Below are positions 48,003 through 59,934 of a stretch of 64,000 nt of DNA, piece by piece. Source of the stretch: Tachypleus tridentatus (taxonomy: Eukaryota > Arthropoda > Merostomata > Xiphosura > Limulidae); NCBI RefSeq assembly GCF_004210375.1, contig NC_134829.1:30830034-30894033 (forward strand), in the 5' to 3' direction. Position 1 is the first letter of the stretch. Each line of letters begins with the position of its first letter. Both the position numbers and the translations under genes were made by a program. The notes under the pieces are model-generated. The model saw only the letters and a list, made by a program, of their open reading frames with translations, searched no databases and was not told where the DNA came from.

Positions 48003-48092
48003 TGAATGCCAAACACTCGTACATCACTTCCTGCAGAAAAGCCTTCCACAGTATGGGTATTTGAAATCTTTCTCTTGTCAGAAGCTTTGTAA
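48003..48092 (-). CDS. Unknown minus-strand gene, penultimate exon
   Basis: A 90-bp exon between AATAAACAG and a perfect donor (CA|GTAAGT). It encodes YKASDKRKISNTHTVEG then FSAGSDVRVFGI, polar and protein-like. It starts with one base of a split codon and ends with two, and that phase fits the acceptor at 47869. The intron between them is 134 bp. Upstream exons must lie at higher coordinates; none with matching phase was securely found. The segment at 52338-52495 has similar composition but no compatible donor. Confidence 0.5.
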
Positions 48093-48831
48093 CTGTTTAT
48101 TGTATGTATGATTACAAACAAATTCTTGTTTCATCCATAGAAGCAATTTAACAGCTTACATTGTTAAGCGACATCAAACAATGGTAGCTACATAATCAGT
48201 GTCAACAAACATTTTGCAAACATTCTGTCAATGAATTTGTTGACCACTTATTATTATTCGTTTCAAGCAGAGAGGTATTCTCTTTATCAATCATCAAATT
48301 CTCTTATATAGTTTTCGTAGTTTTCACACACATTGCATATTATCTTTCTTTAAACAGTATTGTTATTTCCTAAAGATTTTTATCCACAGATTTTAGAAAT
48401 ACGACCTTTTTATTTATTTTTTAACCAGAGATTTATATTTTCCGATCTAAGTAACTGTAATCCTCCGAGTTGTTCTAGACCTCTGCCGGACAGCATTAAT
48501 GTTTATATATTAGTTGATCTGATAAACTCACAATTACTGGATGGTGCATTAACTTATTTATCTATGGTCTATAACTTTTAATATGTACAAGTTTCACTGC
48601 CACTTGAATAGCTTCCTTTCATTAAATTTAACTCTTATATTCTTGTTTACTATTGTATCAGTAGATTGTTTGGACGCTAATAAGTCCATCGTTTCATATA
48701 GGTTATCTTGATAACTGGATTAGTTTTCTAGCAATATTGTGTGTTCAGCTAACACCTTTCATCTTAACCTGCTCTAAAGTTTGCTTTACATGCCTACCTC
48801 CTTAGAATTCGACACTCGGTCCGTTTTATAA
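48093..48831. other. AT-rich stretch, likely intron of minus-strand gene
   Basis: No repeat recognised. Open frames on both strands around 48360-48581 are ambiguous and unsupported. Confidence 0.35.
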
Positions 48832-49064
48832 GGTCTGACATGGTAATCTGAAAGTCGTGTTTCGAATCCCCGTGTCATGAAATAGCTGTGGGGGCGTTAT
48901 AAAGTTACGGCCAATCCCACTATTCTTTGGTGAAATAGTAACCCAAGAGTTGACGGTGGGTCTTGATAACTAGCTATTCTCCATGTAGTGTTTCACTACT
49001 GCATTAGGAGTGGATAGTGCAGATTTCTCTCGTGTAGCTTTTAAAAGAAATTAAAAAAAAAAAA
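48832..49064 (+). mobile_element. tRNA-derived SINE, old
   Basis: Diverged copy: GTGTTTCGAATCCCC B-box, CTGTGGGGGCGTTATAA, GAGTTGACGGTGGG, TTTCACTACTGCATTAG, poly(A)-like tail. Head shortened. Confidence 0.88.
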
Positions 49065-49565
49065 CATTTTATAAGAAGACAACAAATGACCAGTAGTTTG
49101 TATGACTCTCCTATTAGAAAATTGCTTAAACCTGTTCATAGCCGAAGGATATTACTTATTTCTTGTTCTTTCTTTGTTTGTTTTTCCTTTTCGCAGCGAA
49201 CATATGGGGTCAAAGTACAAGAAACTTTGTCGTCTGATCGAACAGTGGTAAATTTATGGACTTACAATGGTAAAATCCAGGATTCTATTTCCTCGCAGTT
49301 GACAAAGGCGACATCTGATAATACTTTATTTTTCTGATTTCAGTATTCATCACTTAAAACTTCAAATTGTACAAAAATATCAAAAACTGAGAGTTAATTG
49401 ATCACCTGGGCCTTTGCCTTTCAAAATGGCGTCCAGCTGCTCTTGCCAGGCTAAATACCATGATATTTTCTAACAATAATTTTGATCGAAATTAATTTAT
49501 AACTGAAAAAATTTGAATAAATAGTAAATCACTTTTATGAATATGGTTCAAATACCTTTAAATAA
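49065..49565. other. Stretch without a supported gene
   Basis: Contains a possible scrap of the short SINE (GGACTTACAATGGTAAAATC near 49259). The open frame 49086-49337 has no splice or domain support. Confidence 0.35.
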
Positions 49566-49695
49566 GGTTGTTGTTTTGTTTTGAATTAAGCACAAAGCTA
49601 CACAATGGGCTATCTGTGCTCTGCCAACCACGGGTATCAAAACTCGGATTTTAGTGTTGTAAGTCCGCAAACATACCGCTGCGCCACTGGGGGCC
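49566..49695 (-). mobile_element. Short SINE family copy
   Basis: Inverted: TTGAATTAAGCACAAAGCTA, CACAATGGGCTATCTGTGCT, inverted B-box-like GGTATCAAAACTCGG, ending CCGCTGCGCCACTGGGGGCC. Closest to the copy at 13478. Confidence 0.85.
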
Positions 49696-50132
49696 TTTAG
49701 ATAAGGACTTGAGTCATTGGAATATCTTATTTCCAGGTTAAATGAGTATACCATATTCACTCAACCTAATTTAGGTAATCACAAGACAAAAAACCGTGTA
49801 AGAAACATTTTTTTAAATGTTTCCAGAGTTGTTATTTGTTTCGACATTTTCCATTAAGTTCTCTCTCTCTTTTTTTTTTCTCTGTCTTTCTCCCAAAATA
49901 TCTGGGTAGTCAATATCTTTACTTCTAATTTTACTTAATTTGTTCGTAAACTATCCCACAGTGTATATTTGATCATTTTTATGGCTACTTTCAAAACTGA
50001 GCATGGTAATCGTTGAACCACATGGTGTAACATAATAAAAGGGGTGGTAGTGAAGAGTTATAATAATAATAAAGCACTAACAGAAAAGTTGAATCATGCC
50101 AGAAACTAGATATGAATCATTAAAGTTTCAAT
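49696..50132. other. AT-rich spacer with pyrimidine run
   Basis: Contains a CT/T-rich low-complexity run at 49860-49892. No gene or mobile element recognised. Confidence 0.4.
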
Positions 50133-50401
50133 GTTTGTTTTGAATTTTGCGCAAAGCTACACGAGTACTATCTGTGCTAGCCCTCTCTAATTTAGCAGTG
50201 TAAGACTAGAGGGAAGCAGCTAGTCATTACCACCCACCGCCAACTCTTGGGGTACCTTTTTTTACCAACGAATAGTGGAATTGACCGTCACATCATATAC
50301 CCGCCGGCTGAAAGGGCGATAATGTTTGGTGTGACGGGGATCCGAATCTGTGACAATCAGATTACGAGTCGAGTGCTTTAACCACCTGGCTATACGGGGG
50401 C
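50133..50401 (-). mobile_element. tRNA-derived SINE
   Basis: Inverted full-length copy, moderately diverged, B-box altered (GGATCCGAATCTG). Confidence 0.94.
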
Positions 50402-52337
50402 AATTAAAATTTCGACAGATAATAGTTTGTTATGTATATAAACCCTTGCTTTTGGATAAGCAAACCATTTCTAAACATCTCTAAATGTGTGATGCACATA
50501 AATCAAAGGTGGAATATTCATTTTCTTTTCACACTGTAGTACGTGAAAACTACAAAGTGACAAAACATCCGTTCTAATTTAATAAGGAGATGCGAAATCG
50601 ACACCTGAAAGATGGTTATTAGTAGCGTTAGGGTTAAAGTTTTAAAGCTGTTTTATTTTTAATGTACATCGGGGATGTTGTTCACTATCTTATTCATTCA
50701 TGCATTATGGGAAATAAACATGCCTTATACGTCTTTTCATGTTTGTCACCTTTCTGTCAGTCAGTTGTTTACTTAATTATGTAAGGGTGATGAAGCATAT
50801 GGTTACTTCGCTAACTTAACTAGTAACTTAGCTAAGTAGACCATACAGTTCTTTATCAGGTGGCACAGCAGTATTGGTAACAGGTGCAGACTGCCTTGTC
50901 TCTGCTATTCCATATTGTTTGGTATCAGAATTACTGAACAGATGTAGAAAAACGTGTCGTTGGTTTGATACTTAAATTTGACAGTATAGTTTCCAGACGC
51001 TTTATTATGGAGTTTGTCAATGTTATTACTATAATTGTGCTTTTTTGGTACTGTGAATTAATCTTAGGATGACATATTTATCACCTTTTTGCATAAGCAC
51101 GTGCATATTACCTAAAACTAAGACTACAGCTCATTGTTTCATTTTAAAAACGTGTCTGTAGAAGTGAATATTTTTAAAATATCAATATTTGGAAGGTGCT
51201 GTATTCAACTCCAAGATACCAATATCAACTCCGAATAAACAACTACTTACAAAAGTAGAATGAGTCACGTGTAGTAATATATTTACAAAAAGTTTTTGTT
51301 TTTCCTGCATCTGTAAGTGTGGATCTTTTGGATAATCCAGTGTGGAATTTAATGAAGAAAATCCTACAAACTTTTCTTGCTTTCATATTTATGTTGTTGT
51401 TACATTTATGTTCTCAAGATTGTTTGCAACTATTATGTTATAGTTTGTATGATTCTTTCAGCTTTGCATCTGTCGTCTGGAACAAATCGACTACAAACTG
51501 CTTTCAGTCTAGGTAGCTTTTACAGCATCAGAGTTCACCAAAGTTGACAATATTATCTCTAACAAATACATGTGTTCGTACTTCCAAGTGTTACAAAAAC
51601 CAAATAAATGCATTATGTCATGGAAGTTGCACATTTACCTTATTTTTAGTCTTAAATAACTTCATTGTACAGTTATATTTGATCGAGGATGTATTAGGAG
51701 TGAAATGTTAGGTCACTTCTGTTCCTGTCACTGTTTGAAATAATGGACTTTTACCAGCTTTTGATACAAACAATAATATTTTAGTAGAACATTATTACTT
51801 CAACATCAATACTGTAAATCGTACTGTAACCAATGGTACGAAACTGCCTCAATGTATAACAACACAATTGGCTCAACTGAAAAACTATTGGTTTCGCTGA
51901 TTGACATGTAAGGTATGCATAAAATTAGGACCATTTAGTGATTTTATCTTTTGGAAGTTTTACAATTAAATCATAAAAAGACTTGAAATATACCGTTAAG
52001 TGTTGCGGAGAGCTACAATTTCTGTTGCAAAGTAAGGTCAGGGTCATCGTAAGGCTGTGTTGATTCAGTCTCGGTTACGTCATCGATCAATCTCTTCCTA
52101 GATCGTCTGCCCTTTTACTTCCGATACTGTTAGTTCATGTTATGTGTTTATGCCACTGATTGATTGGGCTACACTTTAATTCTCTGCTTCTTGATGTATT
52201 CATTGACTGGGACTATTCACACCATTTCTTCTTTTTCCGCAAAATCTCATCTAGCAAGTGACAATTTTCTGTTCTTGATTTGTTATTGAAAATCCAGGTT
52301 TTGACATAACTAATTTTATGATAAAATGAGCAGCTAT
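50402..52337. other. Stretch without a supported gene
   Basis: AT-rich. An ambiguous pair of opposite-strand open frames at 51250-51516 cannot be assigned. Nothing repetitive recognised. Confidence 0.4.
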
Positions 52338-52495
52338 ATTTTCAAACATTTTGAAATTTCAGTATGTTCTTTATCATAACGATTTAATGAAGTTGTTTTA
52401 AAGTCGGTGCTATCATCAAAATGGACTCGTTTGTTTAGAGAAATGTCGTCGCTTTTCATTACTGTGTCTGTCTTATCAGCTTCACCTTTTCGCTA
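52338..52495 (-). CDS. Candidate exon with PP1-docking-like motif
   Basis: The minus-strand open segment begins after a GGTATAG acceptor and ends in TAG at about 52346. It encodes GEADKTDTVMKSDD, then ISLNKRVHFDDSTDFK and TTSLNRYDKEHTEISK. Composition is strongly protein-like (charged, Ser/Thr-rich). KRVHFDD fits the RVxF docking consensus for protein phosphatase 1, including the acidic residues after it. RVxF occurs often by chance, so this is only suggestive. It could be a terminal exon of its own gene; its phase does not link directly to 48003-48092. Confidence 0.27.
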
Positions 52496-52941
52496 TACCT
52501 ATGCTGCTTAACTTGTAAGTTAAAAACACTTTTGATATTTTCAATTTGAACGACACCTTGTGCAACACATGGAATAACCAAATGCATCAGAGACCTCTAG
52601 CTTCAATGATGGACAATAATGGTTTGAATAATTTCTACCGGCTTGACTATTATATAAAGAAGGATCGTAAGTCGCATGGTGTTTCTAATAATAGTACTGT
52701 TGGGAGACTTTGGATTTTCTTCTGTAAGCTTTAAGAACTCGTGTATATACTTAAAACATGGTGTACGCCGTGCGATAGCCAAAGTGACTTTCTAGGAAGA
52801 GGTAGTGGTTACAGTAGTCCCGATAGATATGCTTTCTGTGTACCTGCTTTACCAATTAGTTCTTTAATTTTCTTCTACAGTGTTTCACATGATTAACTAA
52901 CAGACTGTTATTGTCGCGAATTGTCCTACAGGTCAAAGTTG

Positions 52942-53108
52942 AAAGGTCACGGATCTTTGGTACCCGTCGCACCAAACGTACTTGCCCTTTCAGCCTTGGG
53001 AGCGTTATAATGTGACGACCAATCCCACTATTCGTTGGTAAAATAGTAGTCCAAGAGTCTTATACTGCTAAATTAGGAGCTTTGCGCAAAATCCAAAACA
53101 AACAAAAA
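52942..53108 (+). mobile_element. tRNA-derived SINE with internal deletions
   Basis: Starts within the B-box region (GGTACCCGTCGCACC). The body runs to CCAAGAGT, then about 50 bases are missing before CTTATACTGCTAAATTAG. A second gap removes the GCGCAGATAGCCC part. The tail TTTGCGCAAAATCC is intact. Confidence 0.9.
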
Positions 53109-54141
53109 TTCTGTGTAATAAGGTGACTGTACTTGTTATCACTCATTATGCGCTGTTGGAATTTCAAAGCCTTGTATGATCTGGAAATTGAGATTTTAAT
53201 CAGTTACACAGCAAATATCACATAGGTTAGTTGTTTCAATTGTGAAGAAAAGTTTTTTTGTTGTCGAGAAAATCGTAACTTTTATCTATGTTGCTGAAAT
53301 TAAGTTACTGGAATTTTGTTCATTTTTAAACAGATTGAAGTGACCAAAATAGTTTTTCTCAGCTTTATCAATACAAGTTATTCTTTGTGTGAGTTTCAAT
53401 TTATTCAAAAAGTTAACAATAAAGAAGAAAAATTCAAAGTTTTTGTAGGACAATAAAAGATGAACACAGTGTTAATAAGTCATTTCTGTGAAGTTTTTAA
53501 ATTGTTTGGGGATATATATTAAAAATTCAGTTGATTCACGTTGTTCCAAGATTTATTATTTGCTTGAATCTAAAACTTGGTTGTTTATAGAAATAACTTA
53601 GCAATATTATTCAGTGTAAATATTGAAATAAATTAACATACAGTATAAAATTATGAACTTTGTATAAACTATTGCAATAAATGTTATCTTATTATCAAAA
53701 AATATATTTTGTAAGCCGGATATAGAAAAGTTCCTTTCTATAGTTCTATATAAGGTGAAGGATGGTTCACGTGCAGATTCAGCATGGCCTGAATGTAGTA
53801 GCAATATCCGGTTTCGGAATTTCATAACAGTTTTTTCATTTAGTTTTTTTATTATAATAAATGTGATTGGAATGTAATATTTAAGAGAACTGTTCTTGGA
53901 GTGGTTGAGCGTAAATCAATATGACACATATCATAAGAGGCGTATGAATACACCACATGCGCAAAACTTAGTCACTTTCTAGACTCGTTGTCCACTGTAG
54001 GGACTAAGGTTTTATAAATGGTGACAGATGTGACATATACGTTATTTGGTCTATAGTTGTTTAAAACTTTTTCTATGCATCAGTTTATTTCTCTCGTTCG
54101 TTCCACTTTGTTAATAATCGAATAGTGTTTGAAAAACAAAA
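53109..54141. other. AT-rich region upstream of a gene start
   Basis: An open segment readable on both strands at about 53667-53877 cannot be assigned. A TATA-like TTTATAAATG is at 54011, about 130 bases before the ATG at 54142, and could be a core promoter element. That is inference only. Confidence 0.35.
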
Positions 54142-54260
54142 ATGTTTTCGTACATTCGTGCTCTTATAGGCTGGAAAAAACATCAGGAAGGGGTGGAAGA
54201 TTTATTGGACGGAATAGAAAATACCAATCACGAGGTCGAAATGAATGAAAAAATTCCACT
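54142..54260 (+). CDS. Unknown gene, first coding exon
   Basis: ATG in a favourable context (AAACAAAAATGT), then 39 codons plus two bases, ending at a perfect donor (CT|GTAAGT). The product begins MFSYIRALIGWKKHQ and continues EGVEDLLDGIENTNHEVE, ending MNEKIP. It is soluble and acidic, with no signal peptide. The split codon (CT + A, Leu) continues in frame into the exon at 59426. It could also splice to an acceptor-like site at 55147, again in frame. I do not recognise the family. Confidence 0.55.
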
Positions 54261-55147
54261 GTAAGTAGCTGTTTCTCTTCCATCATCATCTTTTGACAAA
54301 GTAGTTCTTTTTAAAATGTATTATTTAAGAATGCGTTGTGTCGTGTTGATATTGTGTGATGTGTAAGAGCATACAGAGTGGTGTTATAAATCTATAGGTA
54401 ACGATACGTGAATTAGTGACTAACCTTGCATTTTTTTTTTCCACAACCGAAGATGTTTTGTATAATTTCCCATACTTTAGACTGTTACTGTACATGTTCA
54501 CTATAGGAAATATTTGTCTGCGGCGGTCAGTATCTTTTACCTTTTAACAAACTTTCCAACTTCCACCAATCCTGCACGGACGACGACTTCCAGGGACTCT
54601 TTAGAGCAACTCGCAAACAAATGCGTCCATAGAGAATGTCCGAGAATGACTTCCGTTTGTACCAGCATTTTGTGGTGAATTTGCAGTACACATTATAATT
54701 GCATCAGTAAATCAACCCGATAGTATACGGACATTATTTAAATATAATTGTTATTAATTAAATTCAGTTACTACATCAGGTTCACATTAAAACAATTCGT
54801 CTTCACAAAGCCGATGATACCAACAGTGCCTCGATCACAGGTACTTCTGCAGAATCTGTTTCCTTGATGGGCTCTAGTATTGACGAAAGGCCTACTTGGC
54901 ATAGGACGTTGAAAACTATCGAGCATTTTTTGTTGCTTCCACTCATGTGATATATACCTTGTTCTCTACCGTCTGTAGTGGTATTTGTTTATTATTTTGT
55001 TTCCTTACGTTTATGGTAGCAATATGTGGTGTTCAGGGTGTCTATAATATTATCTTGTTCTGACCCTTTTGTTCTGTTTTTTAGATGACGTATTTTGCTC
55101 GCAAAGATATTTTGATTTAACTTAAACTTTGGTTAAAACTACTTAAG
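54261..55147 (+). other. Intron sequence
   Basis: Follows the GTAAGT donor. AT-rich with no repeat recognised. Confidence 0.4.
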
Positions 55148-55383
55148 CCGAAATATGACATCAGTTGAATCTGATAGATCACCATTTGCTGTCGTGGAAC
55201 AGAGATCATGCAATGCCAGATTAACACTCCTACGAAAAGACGTTTCTAGTCCTGATTTCTCCAAGCCCGTTCCCCTGGCTGTGGTTTCGCAGATAGTAGA
55301 TAGGGACAGTGGGAATCTCGTTAATCCATTCATTAATGGATTTAAATGGCAATTTCATTTAAATACAAAATTATTAGCCTAAT
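55148..55383 (+). other. GC-richer island: alternative exon or tRNA-related repeat
   Basis: Much richer in G and C than its surroundings and open on the plus strand to TAA at 55383 (MTSVESDRSPFAVVEQR, later KPVPLAVVSQIVDRDSG). Joined to 54260 through the AG at 55147 it stays in frame, so it could be an alternative last exon. Against this, the acceptor has almost no pyrimidine tract, the opposite strand is open too, and GTTTCTAGTCC inside it is close to a Pol III B-box. The last point suggests a decayed SINE. I cannot decide between the two. Confidence 0.35.
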
Positions 55384-57365
55384 ATTAATAACCTTTCAAG
55401 TTGCTCTGGGGCCTATTAGGCCCCACTTTTCTTAGGAGTGTTAAGAGCTATGAGGCCTGGAGCTTACTATTTACAGCAGGCCTATTTACACGAGTCTATA
55501 ATACAAACAAATAAAAGTGGCCATTCAGGCTTTGTATTGACCAGATTATATTAATATTATTTCAGGAAATGGCAGTAATTATTAACGACGACTAACCTGT
55601 TAAGATTTAAAAGAAAACATTATAAATCAGCTTCTAGTTTCATCATATCCAGGCGCGAATATGGATTTTTGTAGAGGGCAGGGTTCAGTCTGTAAAGGGG
55701 CACATATATAAGAACAATAATAATTTTATTTTGAAGCATGTATATTTAATTTAACAATCTCAAACGGATGTAAGCGTTCCAGAAGAGATTTGATGGGTCG
55801 ATCAATAGTCAACGTTGAAAATAAAGGTTTTCATAACGTTTTAAGTTTCCGCTTATTATTCCACTAAAATGCTTTAGTTTTTAGGATTGTGCTTGATAAT
55901 TTTTAGGTACAAAATGCGATGAATCTTCAAATTTAACATGATGCGTACGTATCAGGGTAATCTGATGTTTACATGAGGATAATTATGAAAAATATTAATT
56001 AGTATATCGATATCAAGGCATACAATAGCATATTGCGCGACCAAAACAACCTACAGGATGCGCTGTGTGTTAACAAGAGTGATTTTCCGCTTTCTGTAAT
56101 GCTATTGTTTTGATTATCACAAACTCAACATTTTCAGTGCATATGCCAGTACAGCACATTCGGTCGTGGCTTTACATAACTAATTTCAAAGCAATCCGTA
56201 ATGAAACACACGAGACATAAAACAGCAATATCGATTAAAATTATTTTTTTCTTTTCTTTTTTTTTCGCGGCGAGAATATACGAGATATAAAAACATTTTT
56301 TATGGATTTTTCTTTTTCCAACTTTGGTCTAAATATAAGCAATATGTGCAAAGTTATTCAACAAAATCCGCTCAATTTTGAACAAAATGTTGGTACAAAC
56401 AAGCCTACGCAAAAATTCACATGAACTACACTGCACAACAAAAGTTTTTACTTCTTGAACACTATTGGGTGTTCCTTATAGATTTTTGGCTGCTGACCAC
56501 GAAAATCACATCCAAATTTACCCATCACGTACCGTTTCATCGAAATCTTCAGTTTCACCAGGACATTGCTAGAATGGAAAAATGATTTCGGGGCAACTGG
56601 AATCCGTCAATGCTTGCTGACTACTGTTGGACACTGCAACGTGATGCACCGGACATTGAATACAAACGAAAATCCAGGAGCAAAACAATTTTAATTATGT
56701 TGAACTTAATAGCGTATTATGTTTTATATTTTGTAAATGCAATTAAATACGTTATTGCCGGTAAACAGTTAACTGTTAATCTGTGCATATCCGTCAGGTA
56801 CCTATCACAATCAGCAAAAATCTTTTCAAAAAATTGTACAGTGTTATCTAAGCTTTTTACAACTCTTAGAGTAAACATAAGCTGTTTTTAGTTTATTGTC
56901 ATTCGGATTAAAGACGGCTGATTTTAGGACAGCAAAACTATATAAAAAAATAAAGTGCAAATACATAAGTATCGGTTAGGCAAAACAAAGTAGATTAGTA
57001 TTTTCTAGCTCAAGTATTCAAAAGAATCATTCGAGTGGACGGTAACGATTATTATTCATTGCCAATTTTTAAGCACAAATTTAATAAAATATATGAAATT
57101 ATCCTAATTAAAGTGTTTAGCGTCACGTGATATTAGCTTAAGTTATTAATGTAAACCATGATGGTTGATGTTTTGTTCATCTTCATGTCTTAAATTAACA
57201 GGAAAACGGCTTCCTAAACTAATGAATGAATGTTCGCTGTATGACTGTTATTAATGTTATAACTGTAACTACCAGTTTAGCCACTAACTTTGATTTCGTT
57301 CCTTTAACTCAAACACTGATTTTTTTTCTTGTATATTTATCATATACAAAATACATGTACATAAG
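55384..57365. other. Intron-like AT-rich stretch with a perfect hairpin
   Basis: GGGGCCT-ATT-AGGCCCC at 55408-55424 is a perfect 7-bp hairpin. Otherwise AT-rich with no recognised repeat. Open frames such as 56610-56891 have no splice or domain support. Confidence 0.45.
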
Positions 57366-58223
57366 TATACGTATCATAACTTATTTCGGACGATTCTCCG
57401 ATTTATTATGTTACTTAAGCTAACGTATTACTATTTCAAATAGCCGGAAATTTTAATTTATAAGTTACTTCAGTGTTAATATGTATCAGATGTATCGTGT
57501 TTTCCAATAAGTTTGATACAATCTTCTTTTTTTGACACATTTTGATATACAACCAAAAACAATTTACAGTAATTTTTTTTAATAATAATAATAATTAAAT
57601 TTGATGGTTTATGTACAAGTCTTATATCTGGTCTAGAACTAAATATTTTATTGATTTGTCTAAGTCCGCAACGAGCAAACTAAGTCTGGGTTGATATTGT
57701 TGCGCCTGGCTTAAGCTAACGTTGTCTTTTCCTTGGCTGGCTTCACGCCGGGTACGAGCTGACTCCTTCTAGCAAAGATATTTAATATCCTCATAGAAAT
57801 AATAATGTCCGAAGTAATTCACTGAAGTTGAATGGTTTGTAATGTTCGAGAACTATAACTTTCATGGGCAAATTATACACTCTCTATTGACAGGCGTTAA
57901 TCACAATTATAACTTCCTAGGCCTATAGCACACTGACTGTAGTTGACGAATAATAATAATAATCTCTTGTCTTAGCGCGTTGCTTTCATACAAATCACGC
58001 GAGTTTCTCGAAATTTCACGCTTAGCAACAATACTGTCAATCACTAGTATTACATACACAGCTAGTATATTGTTGATTTTTACTTTCAAGAACATTCTAC
58101 TAATTCCGAGAACAACCGAGATTTGCGCAATAAACAACCAACGATATACGTCACACGCAAATGGAAAACTGTACAGAAACAAACGGAGGTGTTATAATAA
58201 AGGTACAAAGTAAATCTGTTACA
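57366..58223 (-). mobile_element. Solo LTR, inverted
   Basis: CATAACTTATTTCGGACGAT at the left, AAATCTGTTACA at the right. All family landmarks are in order (AACGTATTACTATTTCAAAT, GCACACTGACTGTAGTTGAC, AATCACGCGAGTTTCTCGAA). Open frames inside it on either strand are LTR sequence. It lies in the putative intron 54261-59425. Confidence 0.85.
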
Positions 58224-58468
58224 ATACAACAGCTTTATGAAATGCATGTTTTTGGATGAAAACGCTTTGCGTAGATATATCATATTTCGTTTATACTAGT
58301 TGTGAAACGAAATGCATAAAATGTCGTATTCAGTTAGGCCAACAACAGTGATAATTCATACTGTACATCATTTTGGTCTGAAGTAAAACAGTTCAACATA
58401 GACTTTGAAACAATAAAATGTAACATTATAAAGTTTTATCAGCTCATTTGTACTATTAAATGTATTCA

Positions 58469-58738
58469 GGCCCGGCATGGTCAGGTGACAAAGACATTCG
58501 ACTCGTAATCCGAGGGTCGCGGGTTTGAATCCCCGTTACATCAAATATGCTCGCTCTTTAAGCTGTGGAGCGTTATAATGTGACGGTCAATCCCACTATT
58601 CGTTGGTAAAAGAGTAACCTAAGAGTTGGCGGTGGGTGGTGATGACTAGCTGCCTTCCCTCTTGTCTTACATTCCTAAATTTGAGACCGCTATCGCGGAT
58701 AGCGCTCGTGTAGCTTTGCGCGAAATTCAAAACAAACC
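58469..58738 (+). mobile_element. tRNA-derived SINE with target duplication
   Basis: Full-length, GGCCCGGCATGGTCAGG to CAAAACAAACC. TAAATGTATTC before and TAAATATATTC after form a target-site duplication. Intronic, sense to the gene started at 54142. Confidence 0.96.
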
Positions 58739-59425
58739 TTTTTAAATATATTCTGTGAAAAAAAGTTCTTAGCCGAAAGTTTATATTACATTAAAATAAT
58801 AAATGACATCCTTTTTATATTTTGAAAGTGTATATCATTAAAACTATTACATGGTGAGCTCTATACCCTCCTAAATGCAATACATAAATTATGAGATGAA
58901 CAACAGTATTGTTTGTTTGTCTGGTTTCAAGGTTTCGCCAGTAAAGGTGACACCTTTATAAATTTTACCACTGCCTTTAGTTTTATTATATTTTAATCTC
59001 TAATTTATTTTATAGTATTTTTGTAGATATTTTGAGATGATCTTGGTGGATTAATAACTCGAGTAAATATTACCGATATTTCAGGTAATCATTTGTAGAA
59101 AAGGGGAGGAAACTCATTGTACAATATACAGTAAGACAGCCACTTTGAATAACGAGTTGTAGAGGGTTTCACTGTTTTATAACCTTCCAACTGATTGGAT
59201 TTTACTTATTTTTCAACTCTGTTAGATGAAGCTACACTATCCAGGCATAAATAGCCATTCATCTGATATCAACCAGTTAGGATTATTGTTTTTGATGTAA
59301 CTTATGGCAGAAACAAAAATAATTAGGAAATAGCCCAAAGTAGTAAATATATTGTTATAAACTTTGTTTAGTAAAGTGTAAAGAATTGATCAAATTTCCC
59401 AGTCTTTTCTTCTCCCATATTATAG
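58739..59425 (+). other. Intron sequence before a Cys-rich exon
   Basis: AT-rich. Ends with a strong pyrimidine tract and acceptor (CTTTTCTTCTCCCATATTATAG). Confidence 0.45.
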
Positions 59426-59588
59426 AAATTGCACTGACACTGGACGTATTTCATATGAAACAATTACAACAACCGAAAATGCCATAATCTACTGTTGCCA
59501 TGGGAATCCACCAGAAACTTGCTGTGACGACAAGCTAATGTTATCTAGTTCTGGATTACCTAATGGAAGGGAAAGACGAATTAGTACG
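59426..59588 (+). CDS. Unknown gene, Cys-rich internal exon
   Basis: A 163-bp exon with a strong acceptor and a donor ACG|GTATGG. It opens with one base of a split codon that matches the two bases left at 54260, then 54 codons. The product reads NCTDTGRISYETITTTEN, AIIYCCHGNPPETCCDDK, LMLSSSGLPNGRERRIST. Five cysteines, including two CC pairs, lie within about 34 residues. The YCC...TCC spacing suggests a small disulphide-bonded extracellular region, but the first exon lacks a signal peptide. No family is recognised. The next exon would lie further downstream or outside the window. Confidence 0.58.
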
Positions 59589-59934
59589 GTATGGTTTGAA
59601 TTATCACAAAGTATTTTAGATAAGAGACATCTAATTATAAAAACAAAAGGAAAATATGGAGCACTTTCAAACAAAACCTCACCTTTAAACGTGCTATAAT
59701 AAAACGACAAATAATAGTGTACTTAAGATAGTTTATTTTATAAAAACTATCCTAAAGAATCTTTAAATCGGAATTTTAGTATTCACTTAAAAGAAAATAA
59801 CATATTTCAACATCGTTTTTAACAAATTAAGTTCCTTGTTTCACAGATATGGTTGTAAAACAGAGTTTTTCGCATAGAGTTTCATTGCTACAGCTCTGAA
59901 ACAGTTTAAATTATAATTACACACTACACTGTAT
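59589..59934 (+). other. Intron sequence after the Cys-rich exon
   Basis: AT-rich. No repeat before the LTR that begins at 59935. Confidence 0.4.

Noticed and set aside
51250-51516. Opposing open frames, one with a GTAAGT donor on the minus strand
   Set aside because: No acceptor with context, phase does not fit the minus-strand gene, and strand choice is undecidable.
52050-52300. Possible LINE C-terminus on the minus strand (GRRSRKRLIDDV)
   Set aside because: A single short motif without supporting RT domains; not enough to call an element.
53667-53877. Open segment on both strands with protein-like composition
   Set aside because: Both strands are equally open, the plus-strand acceptor lacks pyrimidines, and no donor or family is recognised.
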